From: Gnetum montanum
Taxonomy: Eukaryota; Streptophyta; Gnetopsida; Gnetales; Gnetaceae
Reading direction: 5' to 3'
Assembly (NCBI GenBank): GCA_015680685.1
Contig: MNCI01035040.1
Coordinates: 230,381-294,380 of the forward strand
DNA: 64,000 bases
Below the pieces are notes generated by a model. It was not told where the DNA came from. It did not search any database and saw nothing but the letters and a program-made list of their open reading frames with translations. The stretch's first letter is position 1. Each line of letters opens with the position of its first letter. Both the position numbers and the translations under genes were made by a program. Positions 46,445 through 57,340 of the stretch are shown here, piece by piece.

Positions 46445-47027
46445 TATAACAACGTTGCCTCGACGTTGTCCGACACCCCAAGGAATTCACGAAGATCCAA
46501 TGGATTTGGGGCGGAAGACCTAGGGAATACGCCTCAAGCAAGCAAGCATCTCACGAGTAAGTGCAGGCAAAAGCACAACTTTTTAACGCACATGACCACA
46601 CACCTCATGGAGGGTAACCAACTCCAAAACAAGGACCAAGCAAACAAGCACACACATAACCTTGTAGATAACATCGGTGGGAGGGGAGACGATACACCTA
46701 CAAGGGGAGGTGCCTCACCCCTAGATCCCTCACGATCTGGTACAAGGTGTGGCCTAGCACCGCACCAAAACTATCTAGTCTTGGCTGCCTACATATCTAC
46801 GACCACCATAGACTCAGGGCCATGTAGTTCTCCACGGAGAAGAGGGGAATGAAGAGGACTTAGAGAAGAGAGTTGCAATAGGAGGGTGTTCTATTGTTAG
46901 CTTGGTACCACCAAGCCGAGGTGGATTTTCTAACACTTGAGTCACCCAAGGGTGCCTGAATGTGTTCTATGGCCCCCGAACCATGGGGAGAGCCCAAGAG
47001 AACCACCACTCTAGGACATCTCTCACA
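46445..47027 (-). repeat. Element E 5' LTR (minus sense)
   Basis: 583 bp, same length as its partner; TGTGAGAGATGTCC at the high-coordinate end. Confidence 0.88.
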
Positions 47028-47032
47028 AAAAA

Positions 47033-48415
47033 ATGTTATAACCAATGGTAAAAAAGTTACCAATTTAAATGAACTACGAAAAATATGCTAGAGTTACGTT
47101 TGCCTATTCTTGCCAAAAATATGCTAGAGATTTGTCATCTAGCGTAAATTCTCATGTAAATCTAGAAGTGTGCCCATGGGAAAATACACTATAGGAAAAA
47201 TCCTATAGAGAGGAAAAAACGTTAGGAAAAACGCTGCCTAGCCTAAATTATGTAGCCAAGGAAAAAATGCTAGTGTTTACACTATCCATCATAATTTGGA
47301 AAATACGCTGCCAAATGTTGGCCAGAAAAACACTATTCCTTCCCACCCTACACTGCCAAGAGAAAACGCTACCCCCTTCCTTGCCTACGCTGACTAAGAA
47401 AATATGCTACCTCTTCCTGCCTACATTCCCATGAAAACGCTACACTTCCTTGCTTGTGTTACCAACAAAAACGGTATCATTCCTCCCCTCAGCTGTGTTG
47501 AAAAATACTATTCTTGCCAGCTCTTGCGCAGCCTAAAAGCACACTAAACCTGTGGTCCTAGCTGAAAAAGAAATGCTGCTACTCCCTGTGCCAACGATGG
47601 CCTAAGAAAATGCCAAGAATAACAAAAAATATGCTGCCCTTGAAAATGCTCTCTCCTCGACAAACGTTGCCAAACCAAAACGTTGAGGGATATGATGCCG
47701 ACATAACCCTAGAGAAGAAAAACATGAGTTTAAAAGAAAACGCTACCTCAAAAAACACTAGGAGAAATACGCAGTTCCATGTAAATCTCAGCATAAATTC
47801 TAGCAAAACCCTGCTCCCAAGGAAAACGCTACTTACCGGAGAAAATGCTAACAAAAACTTTGTTCCCTAGCAAAAATGCTGATTGCAAGAATACGCTACC
47901 TTGCCTTGTGAAAAAACGATGGCCCATGAAATACGCTACCCTGGCCTGCTAGATCATGCTGCTGAGGAAAGCACTGGGAAAATATGTTGTTCAATATAAA
48001 TTTTAGCGTAAATCCCGAAAAACGCTGGCTTCCTGAGAAAAACTCTATCACAAAAACATTGCAGCCAAAGACAATGCTAATCCCCTCAAGAGAACGTTGC
48101 TGCAAGGAAAAACGTTTTGCTTCGGGAAACGCTGCTTGTAGGCTCATGCTGCCTAAGAAAAATGTTGCCCCAGAAAAGCAATCTCACATAAATTCCAAAA
48201 ATACAGTGCCTTAGAAATACATTGACCCAGAAAAATAGACTCGTAAACCCTGGCATAAATCCTAAAAATACGCTACCAATAAGAAGGAAAACGCTAGCCA
48301 GTAAGAAATACGCTGCCAATAATAAGGAAAATGCTGCCAATGGGAAATACGCTCCTATAGGGAATGGGCTGCCCAGTAAGGGAATCTGCTGCCTTAACAA
48401 TGAAATATATTATTT
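47033..48415. repeat. ACGCT short-repeat array, right part
   Basis: Several dozen degenerate copies of GAAAACGCTACC / GAAATACGCTGCC and decayed ATGCT or ACGTT forms over 1.4 kb. The regular end near 48265-48380 shows AAATACGCTACCAATAAGAA, GGAAAACGCTAGCCAGTAAG, GAAATACGCTGCCAATAATA in series. It continues the array at 40080-40640 and lies just upstream of RT, the place of the intron-like region in Ogre/Tat elements. Confidence 0.75.
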
Positions 48416-48690
48416 TTTACATTCACAGCACAATCTTTGGAAATTCACAATAATACGTTACCTTTGTACTAATTGAATGCAAGGATAATACATAATTTAG
48501 TCTATGGTATCACTTTAAATAAAAATATTTGGTCAATGTACAACACGGATGCCATTTGATGTATATTGAATGATGGAGATGTAATGACAACTCAGATTAT
48601 CCCTAAGCCTGAATGAATCATTCAGGGATATCATTTGATTGATTGACCAAGGATACCTAGATTTTAAGCTTGGTAACCTCTTCTAATACA
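48416..48690. other. Spacer before Tat-like pol
   Basis: AT-rich, no frame recognised. If an intron ends before RT, its 3' splice site should lie here. Confidence 0.4.
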
Positions 48691-51600
48691 TAGCTGTAAT
48701 TGAGAAAACATTGGATGATATTACTAAGGATCCCTTTGTAGAAATCCTTATCACAACACATAATGGTAAGGAGAAAACTTTGAAACTAAGTACCACACTT
48801 GAATTAGTCTTACCCAAAATATCACCAAAACACTGTAAGATAACATCAAAGCTTTCACATTGTCTTATGAGGATATGTTGGGACTTGACCCACATCTCAT
48901 CCAACACAACATTATACTAGATGCTAGCATAAAGCCTATTAAGCAAGAGATTTGCAAGATTCTACTTGATCTAGCCTTAGCCATTTGTAATGAAATTAAA
49001 AAACATTACCAAGTATGTTTCATTAGAGCCATTGCCTATGCAGACTAGGTGCCCAACATCGGGTAGTCCCAAGAAGAATGGAAGCATCCTCATATGTATA
49101 GATCTTGATGATCTTAACAAAGCAACCATTAAAGATAACTTTCCCCTATCAAGTATTGATCAACTTATTGATACAATTGTAGGCCATGCATTATTATCCT
49201 TCATGGATGAGTTTTCATGATATAACAAAGTTAGGATTAACTCAAAACATTAATTATATACAACTTTCATGACCTTGTAGGGAGCCTTTTGTTATACCAT
49301 GATGCCTTTCATCTTAAAAAATGCAAGTGTATTATGCCAAAGAGCTATGACCTACATTTTTAGTGATTACATGCTAGGATTACTTGACGATTATGTTGAT
49401 GATGTCACAGTGAAATTAAAGGTAGCCATTGATCATGTGCAAGACTTGAATGTGGTCCTTTAATGTTGTATTAGTATGAACTTTGACTAAATCCCAAGAA
49501 ATGTGTCTTTGGTGTTAAAACCAGAAAAAAGCTTAGCTTTGTAGTTTTAAAAGTAGGAATATGTGTTGATCTAGATAAAGTTAAAGCCATAACCAACCTG
49601 TTGGCACCTAGTAACCTCAAGGAGCTATGTGGTTTGCAAGGTAGATAATTCATTTGTAGGTTTATCTTGAGTCTTACAGATAAGTTATAACCTATGTAAC
49701 ATTTACTTAAGAAAGGGATTCACTTTGAATGGACAAATGAATACTAAGAAGCTTTTGACAACATTAAGCAAGAGTTAGCGCAATTACTAATTGTATACTT
49801 GCATGAAAAGGATAAGCCATTTTTCATATACCTTGTAATCTTAGATACATCCATTGCTTTCTCATTCTATCAAAATGAGAGGATGAAACAAAGATTCCAA
49901 TATACTATTTAAGCCATGCATTAATAGCTTATGAGACTAGATACACTGATCTTGAAAAGCATTATTTGGTCTTAGTCTACTCTTTAAAGAAATGGAGGCA
50001 TTACCTTTTTAGCACACAAGTCAACATCATATACAAAGATAATGTGCTAAGGATTACCATAACCAACATTTGTAAGAGTAGTTGAATAGCTCAATGGAAA
50101 GCCATAATAGCTTAATTTAAGCTACACTATGTATCACAAGCTGTAACAAAAGGCCAAGCCATAGCTGCATAGTTGACCACTTTCCCAATATAAGATAACA
50201 CAACCATATATTCTGAGTTCCTAGATGAATACATTAATGTTATTAATAGCATGACTGAAGGCTATGAGGCTATTATGCATTTCGATGGACTTCAACTATG
50301 CATGGGGCTAGTGTTGCTGTGATCATAATACTTCCCTCTAGCAAAATCCAACCTTTCGCTTATCACTTTAAGTTTCCATGCATCAATAATATGGTGGAAT
50401 ACGAGGGACTAGTTAGGGAATTGATGATAGCTCGTGATTGAGGATATACACATTTCATCATAAAAGGTGATTTTCAACTAGTAGTTAACCAAGTAACCAA
50501 GGTGTACATTATTAAAGCTGAGCACTTGTTACCTTACTATAACCTAGCTAGAACACTTATCCAATGTTTTATAGAGGTTGCCATTCAACATGTTCCCTAA
50601 GCAGAAAACACACTTACTGATGCTATTGCTATGCTAGCCTTAAGTGTGACTCTTGACATTTTTAGCAAATTACCTTCTATGATAGAAAATTATGCTCAAC
50701 TAATCATGCAACATACCGAAAGCATTTATGTGGGAGCCATTGATGATACATATCAACTTGAGTGGTATGATCATACTAAGTTCTACCTCATGTATGGTGA
50801 ATCCTCGCAAAATCTCACTACCTCGCAAAATCTATACGTGCCATCAACAGAATTGCATACAACTTAGATCATGTGGCCATTTCAACAATAAGGAATCAAT
50901 GTTATTGGACCTATAATGCCTAAGTTCTTTGTAGGACATAGCTTCATTATCACTACAACAAAGTATTTTACAAAATGGGTTGAAGCAATATCTCTAAGAA
51001 AAACAACTTCACAAGAAATGTGTCAATTTATTTTAGATAATATAGTGTTACAACAAGTATGTCAATTTATTACTGACAATGGACCATAGTTTAGTAGTAA
51101 TGAAATGCAAGCCTTTTGTAAACAATTACACATTAAAAATTCCTTCTCCACACCATATTATCCACAAGCTAAGGGGAAAGCTAAAGCCAGTAATAAATTT
51201 ATCATCAATCTTCTTAAGAAAACATTAAAGTTATAAATGTAGGTGTCATGAACAATTGTTATACGCATTATGAGACTATAGGACAATATTTTTCACTACG
51301 ATAAGCATTATCTCATATAGCCTTGTTTATGGATTGAAGCTATTTTGCCTCTTGAATTATATGGTTCATCCTTGAGGATAGCTCTATCTAACTACATTAA
51401 TGATCAACAGAATAATGAACTGTGTAATATTGATTTGGATTTAGTGGAAGTGTAGTGAATGTAGACACTAGCCAACATTAAGTATTACCTAAGCAGAGAT
51501 GATAATACCATTATGACCTAAATTAATAGAACATGAAAGAAGGAGACCTAATCGTTAAAGTTGTTTGTAAACTTGCAAAAAAGTGTTTGCCTAACTAGGA

Positions 51601-51718
51601 AGGATCCTTCCTAGTGACCAAGGCTTATGGGAATAAAGCCTTCAGGATAGTAGATCTAGATGGGAATGTTTTAACTAATTTGGTCAATCATTTTTATTTG
51701 AAGTCATATTATATCTAG
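48690..51718 (+). pseudogene. pol: Tat-like pol: RT, RNase H, second RNase H, integrase
   Basis: Decayed Ty3/gypsy pol in several frames. RT: LSYEDMLGLDPHLIQH (48855), KNGSILICIDLDDLNKATIK, DNFPLSSIDQLIDTIVGH, LLSFMDEFS. The catalytic YVDD is intact at 49392-49403. RNase H: KDKPFFIYLVILDTS near 49810. A second RNase H follows at about 50280-50640. Integrase: a D at GPIMPKFF / FITTTKYFTKWVEA (50900-50985), FITDNGP with a TAG in place of Gln (51067), then YYPQAKGKAKASNKFI, where the catalytic Glu is Lys. End FLVTKAYGNKAFRIVDLDGN to TAG 51716. The extra RNase H places it in the Tat lineage. No gag-protease lies directly upstream. Confidence 0.85.
50275..50640 (+). pseudogene. Second (archaeal-type-like) RNase H of the Tat pol
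   Basis: Between the first RNase H and integrase: an FDG start, INNMVEYEGLVRELMIARD, IIKGDFQLVVNQVTKVYII, AEHLLPYYNLARTL, then IQHVP and ENTLTDAIAMLA. This follows the plant Tat pattern of N-N-x-A-E-Y-E-A-L, G-D-S-Q-L-V and H-V-P-R-x-x-N-x-x-A-D-x-L-A. The D of GDFQLV is present. It has several stops. Confidence 0.8.
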
Positions 51719-52359
51719 CGCTTACTTCTTTACTTTTTAGTTATCATTTTCTTGGTTTGTAGCTTAAAGTGGATGTGTAACATTGATGAGACTTACTGAC
51801 CTGTGATAAGCAATTTTGCAAGGCCTTTCCTTCTTGTTATCAAAAACACTGTAAACTTTGTAAATCGCTAAAAGAAAATACAATATTTTAGAGTTCTGCT
51901 AGTCATTATCCATGATAGCCACTAGTTGCTTGTTAATGGCATGTTACCTTTTATTTCTTTAATTTGTTTCTTTTTTCTCTTGGTTGTGTTTGTAGGATAA
52001 ACTATGAGTAATCACAGAGGCATGATTCATCCCAGCAATAAGCCACTATGTGATCTCAACACATGATTTTGTTAACTTTTTTAACCATGCTAGTAGTACT
52101 TTATCTTTTATCCTCTGTGCTACCCCTTCTAAGCTAACCATGCATTAGCTTCATCCCTTGACATCCCATTTATGATGAAATATCATGTGCGATGTCTTTG
52201 CATCCTTGCCATATGATGTGCCTTAAATACTTGTTACTTATCTCATCTAATGTCCAAATGCCTTATTTCACATAATAACCAAACTTAGCATTAACACTGA
52301 AACCCAAAGAAGGTTTCATCCTTCAAAAAAAAAAGAGAAGAAAAGTTAAGAAAACCAAG
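51719..52359 (+). other. Tat-like 3' noncoding region, truncated by element G
   Basis: Shares the TTTGTAGGAT...TGTGATCTCAA block with 35985-36080. Ends at the G insertion point in an A-rich tract. The expected LTR of this element is not seen to the right of G. Confidence 0.6.
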
Positions 52360-53254
52360 TGATGAATCGTAATTCATCAAGCTACAATATCGGACCCCTG
52401 ATATCAAAGCCTTGATATTAGGTACACGATATCGCAGCTAGGTCATGATATTGGATACACGATATTGCAACTCCTGTGTGGACCTATAAATACACATGTA
52501 GATGCATGGGGAGGGAGTCAGTTTTTTAGGAGTCTTTGGTCAGTTTTAGGAGTCAGTTTAGTTAGAGTTTTTTTGTTATTTTTTCCTCTCAATCCTTTCT
52601 CCTAGTGCATGCCTACAGTGTGATGATTGTAATTGTATGACATCCTTTATTCGAGTGTGACATACTTGGACATGCACATGACCGAAAATAAAGATTGAGA
52701 TTACTTCGTCATTGCAACATCCACTTAGTTTAATTATTTAATTATTGTTTTTTGTAGTTAATATCTCTTCACCCTAAACTCCTTAAATGTGGAATGAGTA
52801 CAACTTGATCACGAGCATCTACCTGTGACTACTTGGTATCCCAGTAGTGTACTTGGGCCATGCACTTGGTAATCCCAATGGTAGTCGTGCACGAGGCCTA
52901 AGATGTGTACGGATGATTAACGAATGGATTCTCATCGCACTCAGGCTAGTTTAGACTCTCTTCCCCTATCTCCTCTTAGCTTAGCTCCCTCTCTCCCTTT
53001 TCCTCTTAGCTTAGTTAAAGTTATTTCCCATTACCTTCAGGAGTAGCATTCGTTTAGGAACATATCATACACCTCACTTTGGACAAAACCATACGTGACA
53101 AAGCAATTACTAGTCTAGGTGGGAAGACAACAAATTGTAATTAACGAGTAACTATTTGGATACCACAACTAGCTCTTCTACGGAGTTCAACCAGATCGTG
53201 TGTGAAACGCTAGTATTTGTATGGTTGAGTGTAGGGGTACCTCACCACTCATCA
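52360..53254 (+). repeat. Element G 5' LTR
   Basis: 895 bp, TGATGAA to CTCATCA. It opens with an inverted repeat: TGATGAAT and ATTCATCA around CGTA. AATAAA lies near 52688. A-type words such as GGTATCCCAGTAGTGTA are kept in the R/U5 part. Confidence 0.9.
52385..52492 (+). promoter_or_regulatory. Element G 5' LTR octamer array plus TATA box
   Basis: Octamers start at 52385, 52399, 52413, 52427, 52446 and 52460. Spacing is 14, 14, 14, 19 and 14 bp. TATAAATA starts at 52485, 21.5 bp after the last centre. Confidence 0.75.
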
Positions 53255-53255
53255 T

Positions 53256-53273
53256 TGGCACCATTGCCAGGGA
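53256..53273 (+). other. Element G primer-binding site (tRNA-Asp type)
   Basis: TGGCACCATTGCCAGGGA differs from the tRNA-Asp complement TGGCGCCGTTGCCGGGGA at three positions, each a CpG to CpA change. Confidence 0.87.
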
Positions 53274-53409
53274 CGGTGCTAGTTATTTAGATTAGTTACA
53301 TCATACAAGATCACTGTAACAAGTATTAACGATACATATTTTAGGAAAAAAGAAGAAGTAAGTAATTGCAAATAAATCACACACAAATTCACAACAATAT
53401 CTCTCTTAC

Positions 53410-54598
53410 AAGACTACGATAACACAACAACTAGTAAGGCAATTCATTGGAGAACCAAATAATTATATGATGATGAAGATGAAGTTTGGGATACTCAATC
53501 TGAAGTAGGGGTCTCTTATGGACATAAAAAAAGACAACATCATCCCAACTCACAAATGCATAACCTACCCAATGACGATGAACCCTTGCTAGCCACTAAG
53601 AGCCTAATGCATATATAAGAGGCTATTCGAATATCCCATAGGGATAGCAAGGAAAGTTGTCTACCCAGGCTTGATTTAAACAACTTTCTCAAATTTTCAA
53701 GAGGCTATGATCTAGATTTGCAACATCATCTACAAGCCTTCCATGATGCCTGTGTATGGAACAATATTGATAACGGGTGATAAAAACTTAAGCTCTTTCC
53801 TGCGACACTCATTGGCTAAGAAAAAGTATGATATAGGTCCCTAAAATGAAAATTAATTCGACGTTGGCCAACAATGGTAGAACTCTTCAACGAAACATAT
53901 CAAACCTATGTGAGAGTGTCAGCCTTGAGGAAACAAATCCAAGAGTGGAAACAAGTGAAACATGAACCCTTGAACATGGCCTTAGATAGATATTATGCAC
54001 CGTTAAACAATTGCCCAGGCCATGGGTTCTCTGAGGAGATGCTAATGTACCATATCATAGATGGGGTCCATAATGAAACAAGGGGGACTCTATGGATGTA
54101 TGCCGTAGGTCAACTATATGAACTACAAACCCATCAATTCCAAGAGCTTATTAAACGGTTGGAAAAAGAAGAAGGAGAAATGGCTAAATGGGAGAATGTT
54201 GAAAAATCTCGACGGGACCAAAATCTTAAATCAACAAAGGTCCATAATCAGAAAGAGGAGAAATCAACTCACCCCAAGGAGGTGGAATCATCTTTGCCAA
54301 CACTACAATCATTAGATGAAATTGAGGCAAAGATCAATAAGATGATGAAATGGATACATGGAAGACGTGAAGAATATGCCAACATTATTAGAGATAGAAC
54401 CATGATGAACCAAGAAACAGGACATAACACCTTTAGACAATCGGAAAGAAGGGTTGAAGAAAATAAGAGCTCAACTGCTAATCATACGTATCAATGCAAC
54501 ATTTGCTTATACGATCACCCCAAGGGTCAATGTCCAATCTTGTCACATTTACATGAGCATTGGGGAAGAATGTTACATCCAGAGTTTGTACAAAAATA
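53410..54598 (+). pseudogene. gag: Element G gag
   Basis: Protein-like frame from about 53410 (DDEDEVWDTQSEVGVSYG). The capsid block LDLNNFLKFSRGYDLDLQHH, AFHDACVWNNIDNG leads into an open 241-codon stretch, 53874-54599: MVELFNETYQTYVRVSALRK, CPGHGFSEEM, ETRGTLWMYAVGQLYELQTH. Then a charged coiled region and CNICLYDHPKGQCPIL (C-x2-C-x3-H-x4-C) near 54497-54540. Ends TAA 54597. Clearly related to A and C gag. Stops in the first part only; the second half is open, unusual for this window. Confidence 0.87.
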
Positions 54599-54599
54599 A

Positions 54600-55370
54600 T
54601 GTGTTCAATCACAGTGGCAACAATCCCAATCGTGGGGGAGACCACCCTTAAACTGGTTACACCCTTCATATCATCTGAACCCAAGTGCTTATCAAGTTCA
54701 ACATCATGTTTCTTCAACCGGGTCAACATCCTCTATCTCACCACATTATTATTATCATTCTCCTTAGTACTATCAACCCATATCCTCTTCAACATGACCA
54801 CGACCTCATGTACGTTACACCTCTCCTCAATTTCAATATTTTCATCTCTCACCTCCTTCTATATCACCACCAATTGTATCCGAAGGGTTTGCATCGCAGC
54901 ATCAACCCACGAACATTACTTGTGCTTCTACTATCAATAGTAGTGGGAATCCTCCACAACATCCAAGGCACCCCTTCTTTAGACATGATCATAGAAAGGG
55001 ACAACACAGTTCCAAGCCCACTGCATCCTCCAACTTAGCACAAGCTCAACATTTTGGTTCATCTTCCTTCACAAACCCAACATCTCATGTTACCTTATCA
55101 GGGCCACCAACCACTACTCCAACAACTATGTAGCCCAATGAATATCACCACATATGGAGACATATTGATCCTTGCATACCATCTTATGGTCATAAGTATC
55201 ATAGTGGGTCAACTCTTTACCTAGTAACTACATCTTATAACTTGCCCCACTATGTCAACTTTAACCAAATGTGTGAACCCCAATGGGGTAAGTATGGCCA
55301 GGTATCGATATTTCCAACATGCAAGGATTCCAACTTTCCATTTATTAATTCTTGCCATGCTTAACATTTT
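54600..55370 (+). pseudogene. Element G Pro/Ser-rich tail after gag
   Basis: Low-complexity, Pro/Ser/His/Tyr-rich remnant like the tail between gag and protease in C. No D-S-G protease site follows. It stops in an A-type PPT-like site at 55371. Confidence 0.5.
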
Positions 55371-56764
55371 AGTTATGGGGGATATCTCCCATTCTAATAA
55401 CAAGCAGAATTAATAAACATTTTTCATTTTCTTTGATTTTATAATTTTTTGTTTTCCAGTTTTTAATCTTTTTATTTATTGTTTCATCTTTCAAGTTGAT
55501 TGTTTTATCTTTTTATTTTTATTTGCTTGTTGTTTATCTTTTTATGAGTAATCTCATCCACAAATAAAACACTCATGTGACTCATTAGTTGAGGTGTTGT
55601 TCTCTGCTATCAAGTCTCAGGTGACTAAATATTTGAACAATGAGCCCACAACATCCATCCACCCATTCTATTAATAAGAGGTTCTACTCTGGGTATAATG
55701 ATATTTTTGACATCATTAAATCTTAAAGTAATTTTGTGCTCATTATGCCCAGAGTGAAGAATGATGGACCAAGAAGGAATGGTTAGGGTGTGACATCAAG
55801 GGGACTTGTGGATTCTCTTTGGTGGCATATGTAAGAGTTATCATGCAGCTTGGTTGTACTAAGATCCTTGTAGATTTAACGAAAAATGGGAGTAAGAGTA
55901 ATCAAAAGGCACTCAACTAGAAAAAAATAATGCTATTCTAGGGGGTATCATTGGAAAGACATGCACTCATGCCCAAAGGTAGGCAGCTTCTCTGGATTAA
56001 GCAATACTTAAAAAAAAACATGTGTGCCGCAAAGCAAAAATAACTCCTCCCTTGGATGAAATGCTAAGTGATTGTACGCCTTGCTGTCACGGTGCTCTTA
56101 TGGTTGTCCATCATGGGAAGAAGCAATGCAATGTTATTGATCGAAGGAATGGACATGGTCTTGATTTTGGAGTGACAGGAAAATGACACACTAATCATGC
56201 CTTACACACAAGATTCATTATGCCCTGAGTTAGTTACCTCATGTCCCAATCTCTAAAATCCCTTCTACAATTCGCCTCATCTCGCTGTTCATGTATTTTT
56301 GACTTGTGTGTTGTGTAGCATAGAATTCATACCTCATCATAGTGGTATTTAGCATGTGTGTGTTTTGTTGCATCGGTGTAGATTACATTTAACCCTTCTA
56401 ATGCCTACGAACATTGTAAGGTGTGGTTATGCAAGGGCATTATAGGTTGGAACCTGCTTTGGGGAGGACCCCACTTACGTGACTTTCGTAATTTGTTCTT
56501 GTTGCACATCACCATCCCATCATATTACACCTTCCCTGTATTACAATATTCTTTCCCTTACCATTATCCTTCTAGTAAACGTTCCAATGTACCAATACAT
56601 GTCCTATTTCCTCATATTCTTTAGGAACTTTACTGCTAGAATTTACACCATTATACTTTCTCTGTGCCTTCCAATCTAATCGACATTACCCTAGACCCTT
56701 TGCATCGATCTAAAGTCCTTAATTTATAATATAAAATTTCAAAAAATTTATTAGATATAAAAAA
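55371..56764 (+). other. Element G noncoding region 1
   Basis: Starts with AGTTATGGGGGATATC (PPT-like site 1). Then a T-rich tract, a GTGACATCAAGGGGACTTG block (about 55788) and CCTGCTTTGGGGAGGACCCC (56453-56472), in the same order as in A and C. Confidence 0.7.
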
Positions 56765-56785
56765 TCCCTAAATTTCGGTAGGCCG

Positions 56786-56873
56786 CGATATCGGGTCCCC
56801 GATATCACTTTTGATGCGATATAGGGGTTGCGCTATTGCGTACGCAATATCGTGTCCTATTACCCTATAAATA
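56786..56873 (+). promoter_or_regulatory. Internal promoter of element G upstream of the extra gene
   Basis: Octamers CGATATCG (56786), CGATATCA (56800), CGATATAG (56817), CGCTATTG (56831) and CAATATCG (56844). Spacing is 14, 17, 14 and 13 bp. TATAAATA starts at 56866, 18.5 bp after the last centre. It resembles the LTR promoters but is not a copy of G's own LTR: downstream sequence differs, and it keeps more CpG. It lies 475 bp before ATG 57341. Confidence 0.65.
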
Positions 56874-57046
56874 TGGACCCCCCAGCGCATGTCCATATCA
56901 TTTGTATTGTTCATGTGGGGGAATTTTTCAAATTTTGTTCTATGACTTGCGACTTGCGCATCTCTCGATCTATCAATCATCACTTGCTTGCTTGCGGTCC
57001 GATTTTCATTCCATTTGGACCTATCTAAACCTGGAGAGTTCAACCT

Positions 57047-57060
57047 AGTCATGGGGGAGG
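57047..57060 (+). promoter_or_regulatory. Element G PPT-like site 2
   Basis: AGTCATGGGGGAGG, same core as the tract before the 3' LTR, between the internal TATA box and the extra gene. Confidence 0.5.
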
Positions 57061-57340
57061 GGTACACACTGAATTTCGCATAAATTTTCTAGAATTCGTT
57101 ATCAACTGAAGGACATTATCAAGGGTAATTAGTTATAAGTGCCAAAATTTTTTTATCTCCTCATCTATACTAGGGAATTAAAACTCTAAGGCCACCTAGG
57201 TAAAGAGGGCCAAATACTAAAACCTTTTATTCCTAACTTAAATTCACACGGAATAAGAATGAACTCATTAAGGCAAGAAGTAAGGTATAACTTAACTTTG
57301 GTAAGCAACCTTACTAATGATTGGTCTCGTGTGATTGAAG

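Larger units (their letters stand above)
40863..47027 (-). mobile_element. Element E: minus-strand LTR element without recognisable genes
   Basis: Two LTRs of 583 bp each (40863-41445 and 46445-47027) in direct orientation, with AAAAA on both sides as a possible 5-bp duplication. The primer site and PPT show the element reads on the minus strand. The LTR in that sense starts TGTGAGAGATGTCC and ends GTTACA/GTTATA. The internal 5 kb, including a 435-base gap, has no gag, protease or pol text that I can recognise on either strand. It is best described as a large retrotransposon derivative (LARD-like). It is more GC-rich than its surroundings, inserted into the ACGCT array, and looks younger than it. 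Confidence 0.85.
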
